Shown here in pieces: positions 20,831 to 29,906 of a DNA stretch of 64,000 nucleotides (position 1 is its first letter; every line of letters starts with the position of its first letter). A program made the position numbers and the translations under genes. The stretch is from JAGWRA01 sp963711505 (GTDB lineage: Bacteria > Acidobacteriota > Vicinamibacteria > Vicinamibacterales > CAVVIG01). Where the stretch lies: assembly GCA_963711505.1 (NCBI GenBank), contig CAVQEJ010000003.1, positions 1,488,001-1,552,000 on the forward strand. The letters are read 5' to 3'. The notes beneath the pieces are model-generated. The model was not told the origin of the DNA and searched no databases. It worked only from the letters and a program-made list of their open reading frames with translations.

Positions 20831-21628
20831 TCACCCCCGGCTGCGCGTGACCTGCACGGCCGCCCCCCGAGCCAGCTGGAGCGTGGCCGCCGCGCTGACC
20901 CCGTTGGCGGCAATCTCGAGGTGCTCCGTGCTGCCGAACAGCGCACACACCTCGCCCGCCCCCACGTCCCCGTAGGTCGACACGAGACGGTCGATCGGGT
21001 GCTCCCCCGCCCGGATCTGCAGGGCGCCGGCATCGGCGAACCGCTCGAAGGTCGTCCGGTCGATGTTGCTGACCAGGTTGCCGAAGTGATCCACCCGAAC
21101 CACCTCCCCCGTCAGCCGGTCGCCGTCGGCGGCCGGCTCGGGGATCTCCAGCCGCCGCCAGTCGCCCGCCGGCCGGCCGAGCGCCGCCAGATCGACCCCC
21201 CTGGCCAGCCACGCCGCCGCCGGCGCGAAGCGGTCGCGCCCCTCGAACGTCCGGCTGACGGTCGCCCGGGCGTACCGCCGCTCGGTCAGCTCGACCACCC
21301 GCTTCGGTGCCGTCTCCCGGAAGACGGCGGTCAGCACGCCGTTATCGGGCGCCACGAACCGGTAGTCCCCGGCCTCCGCCGCCAGGCCGCGCCGAGTGGA
21401 GCCGACGCCGGGGTCGACGACCACGAGGAAGATCGTGCCGGCCGGGAAGTAGCGGCAGCAGGCGGCCAGCTCGAGGGCGCCGGCGAGGACGTCCTGCGGC
21501 GGCACCTCGTGCGAGATGTCGACCAGCGTGACGCCGGGACAGATGCCGAGCGCGACCCCCTTCATCGTGCCGACGTAGTGATCGCGGAGGCCGAAGTCGG
21601 TGAGCAGGGCGATGACGGGATGCGACAT
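20831..21628 (-). CDS. S-adenosyl-L-methionine hydroxide adenosyltransferase (DUF62)
   Basis: Hydrolyses SAM to adenosine and methionine; related to fluorinase and chlorinase. 265 residues. The N-terminal LLTDFGLRDHYVGTMKG, FLVVVDPGVGSTRRG and VAPDNGVL motifs define the family, and VDHFGNLVSN is the typical junction to the small C-terminal beta domain. The absence of a fluorinase-type halide loop cannot be tested fully, but hydrolase is the default for such genes. Physiological purpose unknown. It follows a methyltransferase and bactofilin on the same strand. Confidence 0.9.
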   Translation of the reverse strand: MSHPVIALLTDFGLRDHYVGTMKGVALGICPGVTLVDISHEVPPQDVLAGALELAACCRYFPAGTIFLVVVDPGVGSTRRGLAAEAGDYRFVAPDNGVLTAVFRETAPKRVVELTERRYARATVSRTFEGRDRFAPAAAWLARGVDLAALGRPAGDWRRLEIPEPAADGDRLTGEVVRVDHFGNLVSNIDRTTFERFADAGALQIRAGEHPIDRLVSTYGDVGAGEVCALFGSTEHLEIAANGVSAAATLQLARGAAVQVTRSRG

Positions 21629-21718
21629 GGCAGACCCTTTCTCCGGAGACGCGGGCCGGCACCGGCATCGGGGCGGGCCGCGGCTCGCACCGGGAGCCGG
21701 GCGGAGAACGGTGGCCGA

Positions 21719-22426
21719 TCAGGACGCGGAAGACGCCGGGTCGCCGGCAGGACCGCCCGGCTTCCGGAAGAGGATCTCGCGCAGGTTCGTCTTCAGCAGG
21801 AACGAGTCCGACACGCGCAACCCCTCGAACATCCGGATGATCTCGCGGTTGAGCAGGATCCCCTGGCGGCCCCGTGGGGCCGGGTAGGGCCGGTGCCGCA
21901 GGTTCGTCTCGTCGACCACGATGAACTTCGTGTAGTGCGTGTCGCGGGGCTGGGCCGTCCCGAAGAAGCCGAGCAGCGCCCCGTCGGGACGCAGCAGCCG
22001 GGTGAGCTCGGACGCCAGGACCCGCGCGGCCGGACGGTCCAGGTAGTCGAGCAGGTCCCAGCAGAGGATGCCGTCCACCGTCGCATCGGGACGCGCGAAG
22101 CGCTTGGCCAGGAAGTCCGGCAGCTCGTCGAGCGCATCCCGACGGACGTGCCGATCGAGATCGGCGTAGAGATCCTCGACGAAGATCTTGCAGCCGAGCT
22201 GTTCGCCGAAGAAGCTGACGTTGGATCCGACGACCGGCCCGAGGTCGAGCAGCACGGGCGACTCGTGGGCGGTCAGGCAGGACAGGAACTTCCGCAGCGC
22301 CTTGGTGGGAAACACCGACTCTTCTTCGACACCCGTCTCGACCGCGCCTTCGGGTTCACCGGGGCGCCGCGGACCCAGTCGCGAAAACAGGTCGGTGATG
22401 GAGCGAGAAGTTCCGCTACCGGCCAA
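21719..22426 (-). CDS. Class I SAM-dependent methyltransferase-like protein
   Basis: 235 residues. VLLDLGPVVGSNVSFFGEQL resembles motif I of Rossmann methyltransferases, with acidic FVEDLYADLD after it and VDGILCWDLLDYLD as a motif IV-like strand; LLRPDGALLGFFGTAQ fits motif VI. The N-terminal 40 residues are low complexity. It is coded just downstream of bactofilin (80 bp) and upstream of the SAM hydrolase, so a shared SAM-linked or envelope role is possible but unproven. Substrate unknown. Confidence 0.7.
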   Translation of the reverse strand: MAGSGTSRSITDLFSRLGPRRPGEPEGAVETGVEEESVFPTKALRKFLSCLTAHESPVLLDLGPVVGSNVSFFGEQLGCKIFVEDLYADLDRHVRRDALDELPDFLAKRFARPDATVDGILCWDLLDYLDRPAARVLASELTRLLRPDGALLGFFGTAQPRDTHYTKFIVVDETNLRHRPYPAPRGRQGILLNREIIRMFEGLRVSDSFLLKTNLREILFRKPGGPAGDPASSAS

Positions 22427-22506
22427 GTCGTCTCCTCGAGCTCTGCGTTCGGGCGGCCGGCGCCGTCCACGGCGCCGGCCCCGTGTCCATGGTTCGTGAG
22501 CGGCCG

Positions 22507-23049
22507 CTACGCGCCGACGCGCGACCCGCCCTGGGACTGGTTCTGCGGCGGCGGCGTCGCGGGCTTGCCGTCGCTCTTCGGGGTACCCTGGGCCGCCTGC
22601 CCCGGCTGCCCGGGCTTGCGCTGCATGTCGACGCTGCCGCGGAAGTGCGCCCCCTCGGCAATCGCCACGCGCGGCGCCACGATATCGCCGTCCACCGACC
22701 CGTTGTCGCGGATGTCGACCTTCTCGGTCGCCGTGACGTTGCCCGTCACCTCGCCCTGCACGATCACGGCCTTCGCGAACACCTGCGCCTTGATCTTGCC
22801 GTTGGGGCCAATCGTCAGCACGTGCTCCCGCAGCTCGATCTTCCCTTCCACGTGTCCTTCGATGGTCAGATCCTCGCTGCCGTTCAACTCGCCCTTGATG
22901 ACTACCGACTTCCCGATGTTCACCATGTCCCTCTCGATCTGGGTTCTGGCGTCCGCGTCGGGGCGAGGTCCCGCGTTCCCACCCGCCCCCGAAGGAGGCG
23001 TCGACGGCGTGCCACTGGTCGGTCTGACCGCTTCATCCCGTTTCCACAT
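22507..23049 (-). CDS. Bactofilin family cytoskeletal protein
   Basis: 180 residues. The central 100 residues form the DUF583 right-handed beta-helix: VNIGKSVVIKGELNGSEDLT, IEGHVEGKIELREHVLTIGP, with repeating hydrophobic positions, flanked by disordered proline/glycine-rich tails at both ends (the usual bactofilin layout). Bactofilins polymerise without nucleotide and organise cell-wall enzymes or polar complexes. It is the first gene of a group with the methyltransferase and SAM hydrolase and is divergent from the cysteine desulfurase gene. Confidence 0.93.
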   Translation of the reverse strand: MWKRDEAVRPTSGTPSTPPSGAGGNAGPRPDADARTQIERDMVNIGKSVVIKGELNGSEDLTIEGHVEGKIELREHVLTIGPNGKIKAQVFAKAVIVQGEVTGNVTATEKVDIRDNGSVDGDIVAPRVAIAEGAHFRGSVDMQRKPGQPGQAAQGTPKSDGKPATPPPQNQSQGGSRVGA

Positions 23050-23254
23050 GCTGACCCTCCGCCTTCTCCCGACGCGAGCGGTCGCTGGGCGTCCGGAGGA
23101 GCGAAACTCTCACGGTTAATCCAAAGGCGCAGCCAGTATAAGTGACGCCCAGACCGATGTCTAGTCCTTTTGTTGCCGATGGTTAGCGGCAATGATAGCA
23201 TTACGGGATCGGCACTAGGGCGGAAGCACTAACGCTTCGCCCGGAACGCACCGC

Positions 23255-24429
23255 ATGCACATCTATTTCGATCACAACGCGACCACGCCGGTCGCCCCCG
23301 CCGTCGCCGACACGCTCGACCGGGCGACGCGCGATCTGTTCGGCAACGCCTCGAGCGTGCATGCGTTCGGCCAGCGCGCCAAGGCGGCGCTCGACGAGGC
23401 GCGCTCCGCGCTGGCGACGCTCGTCGGCGGCGAGCCGTCGGAGGTCGTCTTCACCAGCGGCGGCACCGAGTCGGACAACTTCGCCATCCGCGGCGCCGCC
23501 GAGGCGCTCGAACCGACCGGGCGCCGTCACCTGATCGCCAGCGCGATCGAGCACGAGGCCGTGCTCAACACGCTGAAGGCGCTCGCCCGCCGCGGCTGGC
23601 GCACGACGCTGCTCCCGGTGGACGCCTCGGGGATCGTGTCGCCCGATGCGCTCCGCGAGGCGCTCACCGACGACACCGCGCTCGTCTCGGTGATGCTCGC
23701 CAACAACGAAATCGGCACGATCCAGCCGATTGCCGATCTGGCCGCCCTCGCCCGCAGCGCGCGGCGCGCTGTTCCACACCGACGCCGTGCAGGCCATCGG
23801 CAAGATCCCCGTCGACGTCCGCGCGCTCGGCGTCGACCTGCTGGCCCTGTCCGCCCACAAGTTCTACGGACCGAAGGGCACCGGCGCGCTCTGGATCCGC
23901 CGCGGCACGCGCCTGGTGCCGCAGATGACCGGTGGCAAGCACGAGCGGAACCGCCGCGCCGGCACCGAGAGCGTGCCGGCCATCGCGGCCATGGGGGTCG
24001 CCGCCGCGCTGGCCGGCGCCACCATCGCGGACGCGCCGGCGCGCGTCGGCGCGTTGCGCGACCGCCTCGAGCGCGGCATTCTCGCGCAGGTGCCCGGCAC
24101 CGTCGTCAACGGCAGCCTGTCGCCGCGCGTCGCGAACACGACCAACGTCAGCTTCGACCGGGTCGAAGCCGAGTCGCTGCTGATCGCGCTCGACCTGGAG
24201 GGCGTGGCCGTGTCGACCGGGTCGGCCTGCTCGTCCGGCACGCTCGAGCCGTCGCACGTCCTGCGCGCCATGGGGCTGCCGTCGCACCGGACGCAGAACT
24301 CGATCCGCTTCAGCCTCGGCAGCGGCAACACCGAGGCCGAGGTCGACCGCGTGCTCGACCTGCTGCCCCGCCTCGTCGACAAGCTCAGGCGCCTGACGCG
24401 GAAGACGGGAACGGGAGCGCACGGCGTGA
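23255..24429 (+). CDS. Cysteine desulfurase (NifS/IscS family), frameshifted
   Basis: PLP enzyme that removes sulfur from cysteine as a persulfide for Fe-S clusters or tRNA thiolation. It begins MHIYFDHNATTPVAP. PLP-lysine motif SAHKFYGPKG and catalytic cysteine in STGSACSSGTLEPSHV are present. One extra base near 23758 separates DLAALAR from RGALFHTDAVQAIGK. The second frame runs without a stop into mnmA; a one-base error near the end would restore TGA at 24427-24429 and give about 390 residues, the family norm. Next to mnmA, so it probably supplies sulfur for tRNA 2-thiouridine. Confidence 0.88.
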
Positions 24430-24445
24430 GGAAGGTGCAGGAGTT

Positions 24446-24538
24446 GGCAATGAGCAATGGGCAACGGGCAATGGGGTATTGCGCTCGGCCGCGACAGCGG
24501 ATCAATACCCGTTGCGCATTGCTTCATTGCTCATTGCC
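24446..24538. repeat. Inverted pair of GGCAATG heptamer arrays, long hairpin
   Basis: Left arm 24446-24481 (GGCAATG, AGCAATG, GGCAACG, GGCAATG, GGTATTG) and right arm 24503-24538 are near-perfect reverse complements separated by about 21 bases. It lies between the cysteine desulfurase and mnmA genes. The same unit sequences recur at 821-868 and 44709-44756. Confidence 0.88.
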
Positions 24539-24574
24539 GACAGCGAAGCCACGATTGACCGCGAAGTCACCACC

Positions 24575-25639
24575 CATGCGCATTGTCGTAGCCATGTCCG
24601 GCGGCGTCGATTCGTCCGTGGCGGCCGCGCTCCTCGCCGATGAGGGGCACGACGTCGTCGGGCTGTCGATGCAGCTGTACGACCAGCAGGAGGGCGAGGC
24701 GAGCTTCGGCAGCTGCTGCAGCCTCGACGACCTGCACGATGCGCGGCGGGTGGCCGGCGCGATCGGCATCCCCCACTACATCGTCAACTTCGAGCGGCAG
24801 TTCCACGAGCACGTCATCGGCAACTTCGTCCGCGAGTACGCGGCGGGGCGCACGCCCCTGCCCTGCGCGCGCTGCAACAGCGACCTGAAGTTCGCCACCC
24901 TCGTCGAGCGGGCGCAGGGACTCGACGCGGCGGTCGTGGCGACCGGCCACTACGCGCAGGTCGACCGCGACCCGGCGTCCGGCCGGTGGCGGCTGCGGCG
25001 CGGCGCCGACGCCGCGCGCGATCAGTCGGTACTTCCTCTTCTCGCTCACGCAGGAGCAGCTGGCGGCGGCGGCCTTTCCGATCGGAGCGCTCGACAAGCC
25101 GGCGGTCCGCCGGTACGCCCGCGCGCGCGGACTGCCGGTCGCCGACAAGCCCGACAGCCAGGAGATCTGCTTCGTCCCCGACCACGACTATGCGGCGTTC
25201 GTCGCGAAGCAGGCCCCGGCGGTGCGGCGCGCCGGAGCCATCGTCGACCGGGACGGCGCCGTCCTCGGCCAGCACGAGGGCGTGCACCGGTACACCGTCG
25301 GCCAGCGCAAGGGGCTCGGCCTCTCCTCGTCGGCGCCGCTCTACGTGCTGGAGCTGAAGGCCGATGAAGCCGCCGTGGTCGTCGGCCCCCGCGAGGCCCT
25401 GCTGCAGACGAGGCTGACGGCGTCGGACGTGAACTGGATCGCCGCCGAGCCGTCCGGCGCGCAGCGCGTGCAGGCGCAGATCAGGCACCGGCACCCGGCC
25501 GCACCGGCGTCGGTCGAGGCCCTCGAGCCCGGGCGGGCCCGCGTGACCTTCGACACGCCGCAGACGGCCATCACGCCCGGACAGGCCGTCGTGTTCTACG
25601 ACGGGGACTGCGTGGTGGGCGGGGGCTGGATTCGACTGA
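24575..25639 (+). CDS. mnmA: tRNA-specific 2-thiouridylase MnmA, frameshifted
   Basis: Activates U34 of tRNA Lys/Glu/Gln with ATP and inserts sulfur. Starts MRIVVAMSGGVDSSVAAALL (PP-loop SGGVDS). The two catalytic cysteines are in LPCARCNSD and QEICFVPD. An extra g near 25029 breaks the frame (tcggtac for tcgtac); corrected reading is DQSYFLFSLTQEQL. HRYTVGQRKGLGL follows. The frame would run on to 25821 through a terminator; removing one base near 25633 gives GGGWID and a TGA at 25637-25639, the expected C-terminus, so I end it there. Confidence 0.88.
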
Positions 25640-25680
25640 GACAGGTCTGTCGGCGAGCGTGGCGACGAGGGCTGAAGACG

Positions 25681-25717
25681 AAAACGGCGTGCGAGGGGTC
25701 GCCCCGCACGCCGTTTT
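25681..25717. terminator. Bidirectional intrinsic terminator between mnmA and trxB
   Basis: AAAACGGCGTGC pairs perfectly with GCACGCCGTTTT; inside, GGGG and CCCC around a TCG loop extend the stem. A-tract on one side and T-tract on the other allow termination in both directions between the convergent genes. Confidence 0.9.
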
Positions 25718-25730
25718 CCTTTCTGAGCTC

Positions 25731-25750
25731 GCGTTCTACGTTCTTCGTTG
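25731..25750. repeat. AACG-type heptamer repeat (reverse orientation)
   Basis: GCGTTCT, ACGTTCT, TCGTTGC are 7-bp units; the reverse complement (AACGAAG, AACGTAG, AACGCGA) matches the array at 18261-18295. It abuts the 3' end of trxB. Confidence 0.65.
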
Positions 25751-25757
25751 CGGCCTT

Positions 25758-26739
25758 CTACGTGCAGACTTCTCTGCGTCGCGCCCACGTGCGCGCCGCG
25801 TGCGCGAGGTTCTCCAGGTAGCGCTCGGCGTCGAGGGCGGCCATGCAGCCCGAGCCGGCGGCCGTCACCGCCTGGCGGTAGACGTGATCCTGGACGTCGC
25901 CGCACGCGAAGACGCCCGGCACGCTGGTGCGGCTCCCCTCGCGCGTCCTGATGTAGCCGTTCGCGTCCGTCTCCACCTGGCCGCGTGAACAGCGACGTGT
26001 TCGGATGGTGTCCGATGGCCACGAAGACGCCCGACACCGGCACCTCCGTGCGCTCGCCGGTCTCCCGGTCGCGGACGACGATGGCGCTCACCTGGCCCTG
26101 GCCGGCGTCCTTGACATCCTCGACCTCGGCGTTCCAGATCCAGGCGATCTTCTCGTTCGCGAACGCCTTCTCCTGCATGATCTTCGACGCCCGCAGCTCG
26201 CGGCGGCGATGAATCACGTGCACCTTGCTGGCGAAGCGGGTCAGGAAGATCGCCTCTTCCAGGGCCGAGTCGCCGCCGCCGACGACGGCGATGTCCAGGT
26301 TGCGGAAGAAGTAGCCGTCGCAGGTCGCGCAGGTCGAGACGCCGCGGCCCATCAGGGCCTTCTCCGACGGCAGGCCCAGCAGCTTCGCCGAGGCGCCGGT
26401 GGCGATGATGAGCGCCTTCGTCCGGATTTCCCGGCTGCCCAGCGTCACGCGGATCGGCTGCGCGGCGAGGTCGACGGCCGTGACGTCGCCCTGCAGGATC
26501 TCGGCGCCGAAGCGCTCGGCTTGTGCCCGCATCTCGGCCATCAGATCCGGCCCCATGATGCCGTCCCGGAATCCCGGAAAGTTCTCGACCATCGTCGTCA
26601 TCATGAGCTGGCCGCCGGCTTCCAGCCCTTCGATGAGCAGCGGGTTCAGGCTGGCGCGCGCCGTATAGAGCGCGGCCGTCAGCCCGGCCGGACCCGATCC
26701 GATGATGACGACTTCTCGAACGTCCTCAGATGCACTCAT
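25758..26739 (-). CDS. trxB: Thioredoxin-disulfide reductase, frameshifted
   Basis: FAD/NADPH enzyme that reduces thioredoxin. 326 residues when corrected. FAD motif GSGPAGLTAALYTARA near residue 14, redox-active CATC at residues 137-140, NADPH motif GGGDSALEEA with HRRR, and the C-terminal GVFACGDVQD second FAD motif. One extra base near 25983 (acgcggccag for acgggccag) shifts the frame before VETDANGYIRTREG. It lies downstream of trxA with a 114-bp gap on the same strand and ends at a bidirectional terminator. Confidence 0.94.
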
Positions 26740-26853
26740 GATTCACTCGATGTCAATGACCACTGGCTCGATGCGACCGCCCGCCCCCTGGGGGTCGAGG
26801 CTGGGCGGTCCGCACTCGGACGCGGAAACGACGAGGACCGGCCGGAGCCCGTC

Positions 26854-27183
26854 TCAGAGATGACGATCGATGACCTTCTTCAGGTCGTCCTTCTGCACGA
26901 GTCCGACGACCGATTCGACCACCTGTCCGCCCTTGAAGAGCAGCAGCGTCGGGATGCCCCGGATGCCGTACTGCCCCGGGGTGCCCGGGTTGTCGTCGAC
27001 GTTCAGCTTGCCGACGACCAGCTTGCCCGCGTAGTCGGTCGCCAGCGCGTCGACCGTCGGTCCGAGCCGCTTGCACGGGGCGCACCACTCGGCCCAGAAA
27101 TCGACCAGCACCGGCGATCCCGACTTGATGACCTGCTCCTCGAAGTTCCCGTCGCTGAAGACCTGCACGTTGTCTGCTGCCAT
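26854..27183 (-). CDS. trxA: Thioredoxin
   Basis: 109-residue cytosolic disulfide reductase. Active site W-C-A-P-C at residues 33-37, the cis-proline in GIRGIPTLLLF, and the FWAEWCAPCK context are canonical. The adjacent trxB would recycle it. The gene is preceded by an open frame coming through from glgA, but its own ATG and length fit the family exactly. An AAGGACTCATCTC-type purine-rich stretch lies just upstream as ribosome binding site. Confidence 0.96.
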   Translation of the reverse strand: MAADNVQVFSDGNFEEQVIKSGSPVLVDFWAEWCAPCKRLGPTVDALATDYAGKLVVGKLNVDDNPGTPGQYGIRGIPTLLLFKGGQVVESVVGLVQKDDLKKVIDRHL

Positions 27184-27244
27184 GTGAGATGAGTCCTTTC
27201 TGCGTCATTCTGCGTCGGGCGCGCCGGGGCCGACGCCGCGGGCG

Positions 27245-27283
27245 CCCTTCGGCGGGCTCAGGGCGCCGCGAGCTCGTCGAGGG
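27245..27283. repeat. Dispersed palindromic repeat of the CTTCGGCGGGCTCAGGGCG type
   Basis: CCCTTCGGCGGGCTCAGGGC followed by GAGCTCGTCGAGGGG. From the minus strand it would encode RPSTSSRRPEPAEG, a peptide signature I recognise from a small repeat scattered through many bacterial genomes. Here it lies at the glgA 3' end. Confidence 0.6.
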
Positions 27284-27300
27284 GCGGGGGGCTCCCAGCA

Positions 27301-28794
27301 TCACCCTATCGTACACTTTGACGTACTCGGCAGCCGAGGCGTCCCAGGAATGGTCCTCCGCCATCCCCCTGGCCTGCAGTTTCCGCCAGGTCCGGCGGTC
27401 CCCGAACGCCGCAATCGCCTCGTCGAGCGCCCGCAGCAGGGCGTCACCCGTGTACTCCGTGAAGGCGAATCCGTTGCCCCGGCCGGTGCGCCGATTCCAG
27501 GGCGTCACCGTGTCAGCCAGCCCGCCCGTCGCATGCACGACAGGGACGGTCCCGTACCGCAGGCTGTAGAGCTGGTTCAGGCCGCAGGGCTCGAACCGCG
27601 ACGGCATCAGGAAGAGGTCGCTGCCGGCCTCGATGACATGGGACAGCCCCTCGTCGAAGCCGATCCGCACGCGGATGCGATCGGGATACCGATCCGCCAG
27701 CCGCAGCCACTGCTCCTCGAGCCACCGGGCACCGCTGCCGAGCAGGACGAAGGTGGCGCCGGTGGCCGCCAGCCGATCCCCAATCCCGGCCAGCAGATCG
27801 AAGCCCTTCTGCTCGACCAGCCTGGTGATCATGCCGACCAGCGGGCGGCTCAGCCGATCGTCGTCGGCGGCGAGGCCGAACGCCTTCAGCGCCTCGCACT
27901 TCGACAACTGCTTCGCGTCGAGCGTGGCGGCCGTATAGGGCGCCGGCAGGCAGGGGTCGGCCGCCGGGTTCCACCGGTCGGTGTCGATGCCGTTCAGGAT
28001 CCCCACGATGTCGGCCGAACGCTCCTGCAGGATGCCGTCGAAGCCGAAGCCGTACTCCGGCGTCTGCATCTGGCGCGCGTAGGTCGGGCTGACGGTCGTC
28101 ACCACGTCACTGAAGGCGATGCCGGCCTTGAGGAAGCTGATCTGTCCCCAGGTACTCCAGCCGGTTCACCCTGAAGAGGCCCCAGTCGAGATCGAGGCGT
28201 GGCAGCCAGCCGGGATCGAAGAGGCCCTGATACGCCAGGTTGTGGATCGTGAGAACGGTCGGCACGCCGGCGAGCAGCGGGTGCGCGCCGTACATCGTCC
28301 GGAGATAGACCGGCGCGAGGCCGGCATGCCAGTCGTGGGCGTGGACGACCGACGGGCGCTCGCCGCGGCGGATGCTGCGCTCGAGCGCGGCCCGCGCGAG
28401 GAACGCGAAGCGCCGCGCATTGTCGGGATAGTCGCCCGTCGCATCGCCGTACAGGCCGTTCCGGGCGTACAGCTCGGGGCAGTCGACGAACGCCACCCGG
28501 ACCCGGTCGGCCACGTCGTGCTCGAATCAGCGCGACTTCACGCGTGAAGTCGCCCACCGAGAGTGTGAACCGGTCGGCCTCCCGTCCGCGCTCGGGCCAG
28601 CCGTAGTGCGGCAGCACGACCGTGACCTCGAGCCCAAGATGCCCCAGCGCCGGCGGCAACGCCCCCAGCACCTCGCCGAGCCCGCCCGTGCGGGCGAACG
28701 GCGACATCTCCGAGGCAATCATCAGGATGCGGGACGGCACGGCCGTCGCCGGTCGGGGTCGAGAGGGCTTCGGGCTGGTCCGCTTCTTCGGCAT
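27301..28794 (-). CDS. glgA: Glycogen (starch) synthase, two frameshifts
   Basis: GT5 enzyme transferring glucose from ADP-glucose to the growing glucan. N-terminal half: RILMIASEMSPFARTGGLGE with the K/R-T-G-G-L nucleotide loop; then VVHAHDWHAGLAP and TIHNLAYQGLFDPGW; C-terminal half: NGIDTDRWNPA, GMITRLVEQKGFDLL, MPSRFEPCGLNQLYSL and the EX7E region. Extra bases near 28522 and 28146 break it into three frames. The natural stop is blurred; one error near the end would give TGA at 27301. Start at ATG 28794 adds a basic 20-residue leader. No other glycogen gene is in the window. Confidence 0.9.
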
Positions 28795-28861
28795 GCGCGG
28801 CAGGGGGACGACCGTCGGACGGGCTGATCGGACCGAGTGTAGCACAGGGGGTATCTCGACT

Positions 28862-28998
28862 CGGGATTGGGGATTGGGGATTGGGGGTCAGGTGTTCAAG
28901 GTCAGGGATGAAGAGCCCGGCCCGCTTCACGTCGCCAATGCGTCACCGTCGTCGTCACTGTCTTCCTTCTCCATTCTCAATTCTGAATTCTCAATTCG
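28862..28998. repeat. Two heptamer arrays (GGGATTG and CAATTCT/GAATTCT)
   Basis: GGGATTG is repeated three times at about 28863-28884, and CCATTCT, CAATTCT, GAATTCT, CAATTCG run from 28971 to 28998. Both lie in the gap between glgA and fdhE. The GGGGATTGGGGATT pattern closely resembles the heptamers of filamentous cyanobacteria. Confidence 0.85.
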
Positions 28999-29026
28999 TC
29001 TGCGTCAGTTCAGCTACAATCCCCGC

Positions 29027-29893
29027 GTGACCACCGAACGTCGCCGTCCGTCCCGTCCCGAGCCGCGCGAGATCACCGAGCTCCGCCAGTTGAAGGCGCT
29101 GCAGCCCGAGCTCGGGCCGGCCGCCGACATGCACATCGCCCTGCTCGAACTGCAGCGCCGCGTGCAGGCGCGCGTGTCGCTGCCCTGGATTGCGGTCGAC
29201 CCGCAGTGGTTCAGCGCGCAGCAGGCGGACGGCCGCCCGCTCCTCCGCTTCGAGGAGATTCCGATCGACTGGACGGAGTTGCGGCTGATGGTGCGGCAGA
29301 CGGCCGACATCCTGCGGCGGTTCGAGGCGCTCGAGCCCGACGACTGCGAGTGGATCCACGCGCTCGCGCGCGAGGGGCGCGACCTCGAACCGGCCGTCGA
29401 ACGCTGGTACCGCGCCAGCGTCGACCGCCAGGCCCCCGCCGAGAACGACGGTGAGCAGGACGGGCCGCCGGCGATGCTCGGCCCCGTGCTCGCGCTGGCC
29501 ATCCGGCCGTTCCTCGCCCGCTGCGTGGAGGCCGTCATGCCCACCCTCGACCTGTCGGCCTGGAAGCAGGGCTACTGTCCGATGTGCGGCTGGGACCCGG
29601 ACTTCTCGGTCATCACCTCGGCCGGCGACCGCCTCCTGCTCTGCAGCCGCTGCACGGCGTCCTGGAAGTTCGATCCCATCGCCTGCCCCTACTGCGGCAA
29701 CGCCGATCGGACGCAGATCACCTCGTTCGCGACGCGCGACGGGCGCTACCGGCTCGCCGGCTGCGACCGTTGCCATCGGTACATCAAGGCGTACGACGCC
29801 CGGAATGCGCCGCGGCCGGTTCTGCCGTCGGTCGACGCCGTCGCCACGCTGCCGCTCGACGCGGAAGCGATACGCAGGGGATACGAGGGGTGA
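29027..29893 (+). CDS. FdhE-like formate dehydrogenase accessory protein
   Basis: 288 residues from GTG 29027. Four CxxC pairs form the FdhE rubredoxin-like iron site: CPMCG, CSRC, CPYCG and CDRC, embedded in QGYCPMCGWDPDFSVI and KFDPIACPYCGN. The N-terminal 180 residues are alpha-helical as in FdhE. FdhE assists assembly of membrane formate dehydrogenases, but no dehydrogenase subunit is nearby, so the target here is unknown. It converges on the penicillin-binding protein gene with 13 bp between stops. Confidence 0.85.
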   Translation: MTTERRRPSRPEPREITELRQLKALQPELGPAADMHIALLELQRRVQARVSLPWIAVDPQWFSAQQADGRPLLRFEEIPIDWTELRLMVRQTADILRRFEALEPDDCEWIHALAREGRDLEPAVERWYRASVDRQAPAENDGEQDGPPAMLGPVLALAIRPFLARCVEAVMPTLDLSAWKQGYCPMCGWDPDFSVITSAGDRLLLCSRCTASWKFDPIACPYCGNADRTQITSFATRDGRYRLAGCDRCHRYIKAYDARNAPRPVLPSVDAVATLPLDAEAIRRGYEG

Positions 29894-29906
29894 GCGAAGG
29901 ACCCGG

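Noticed and set aside
23730..25367. Apparent in-frame fusion of the cysteine desulfurase with mnmA
   Set aside because: The joint passes through the heptamer hairpin and both genes have separate one-base errors. A single error near 24420 restores a stop at 24427 and normal lengths for both proteins.
25640..25821. Sixty-residue C-terminal extension of MnmA
   Set aside because: It reads through a strong terminator and overlaps trxB on the other strand; the family ends at GGGWI plus one or two residues.
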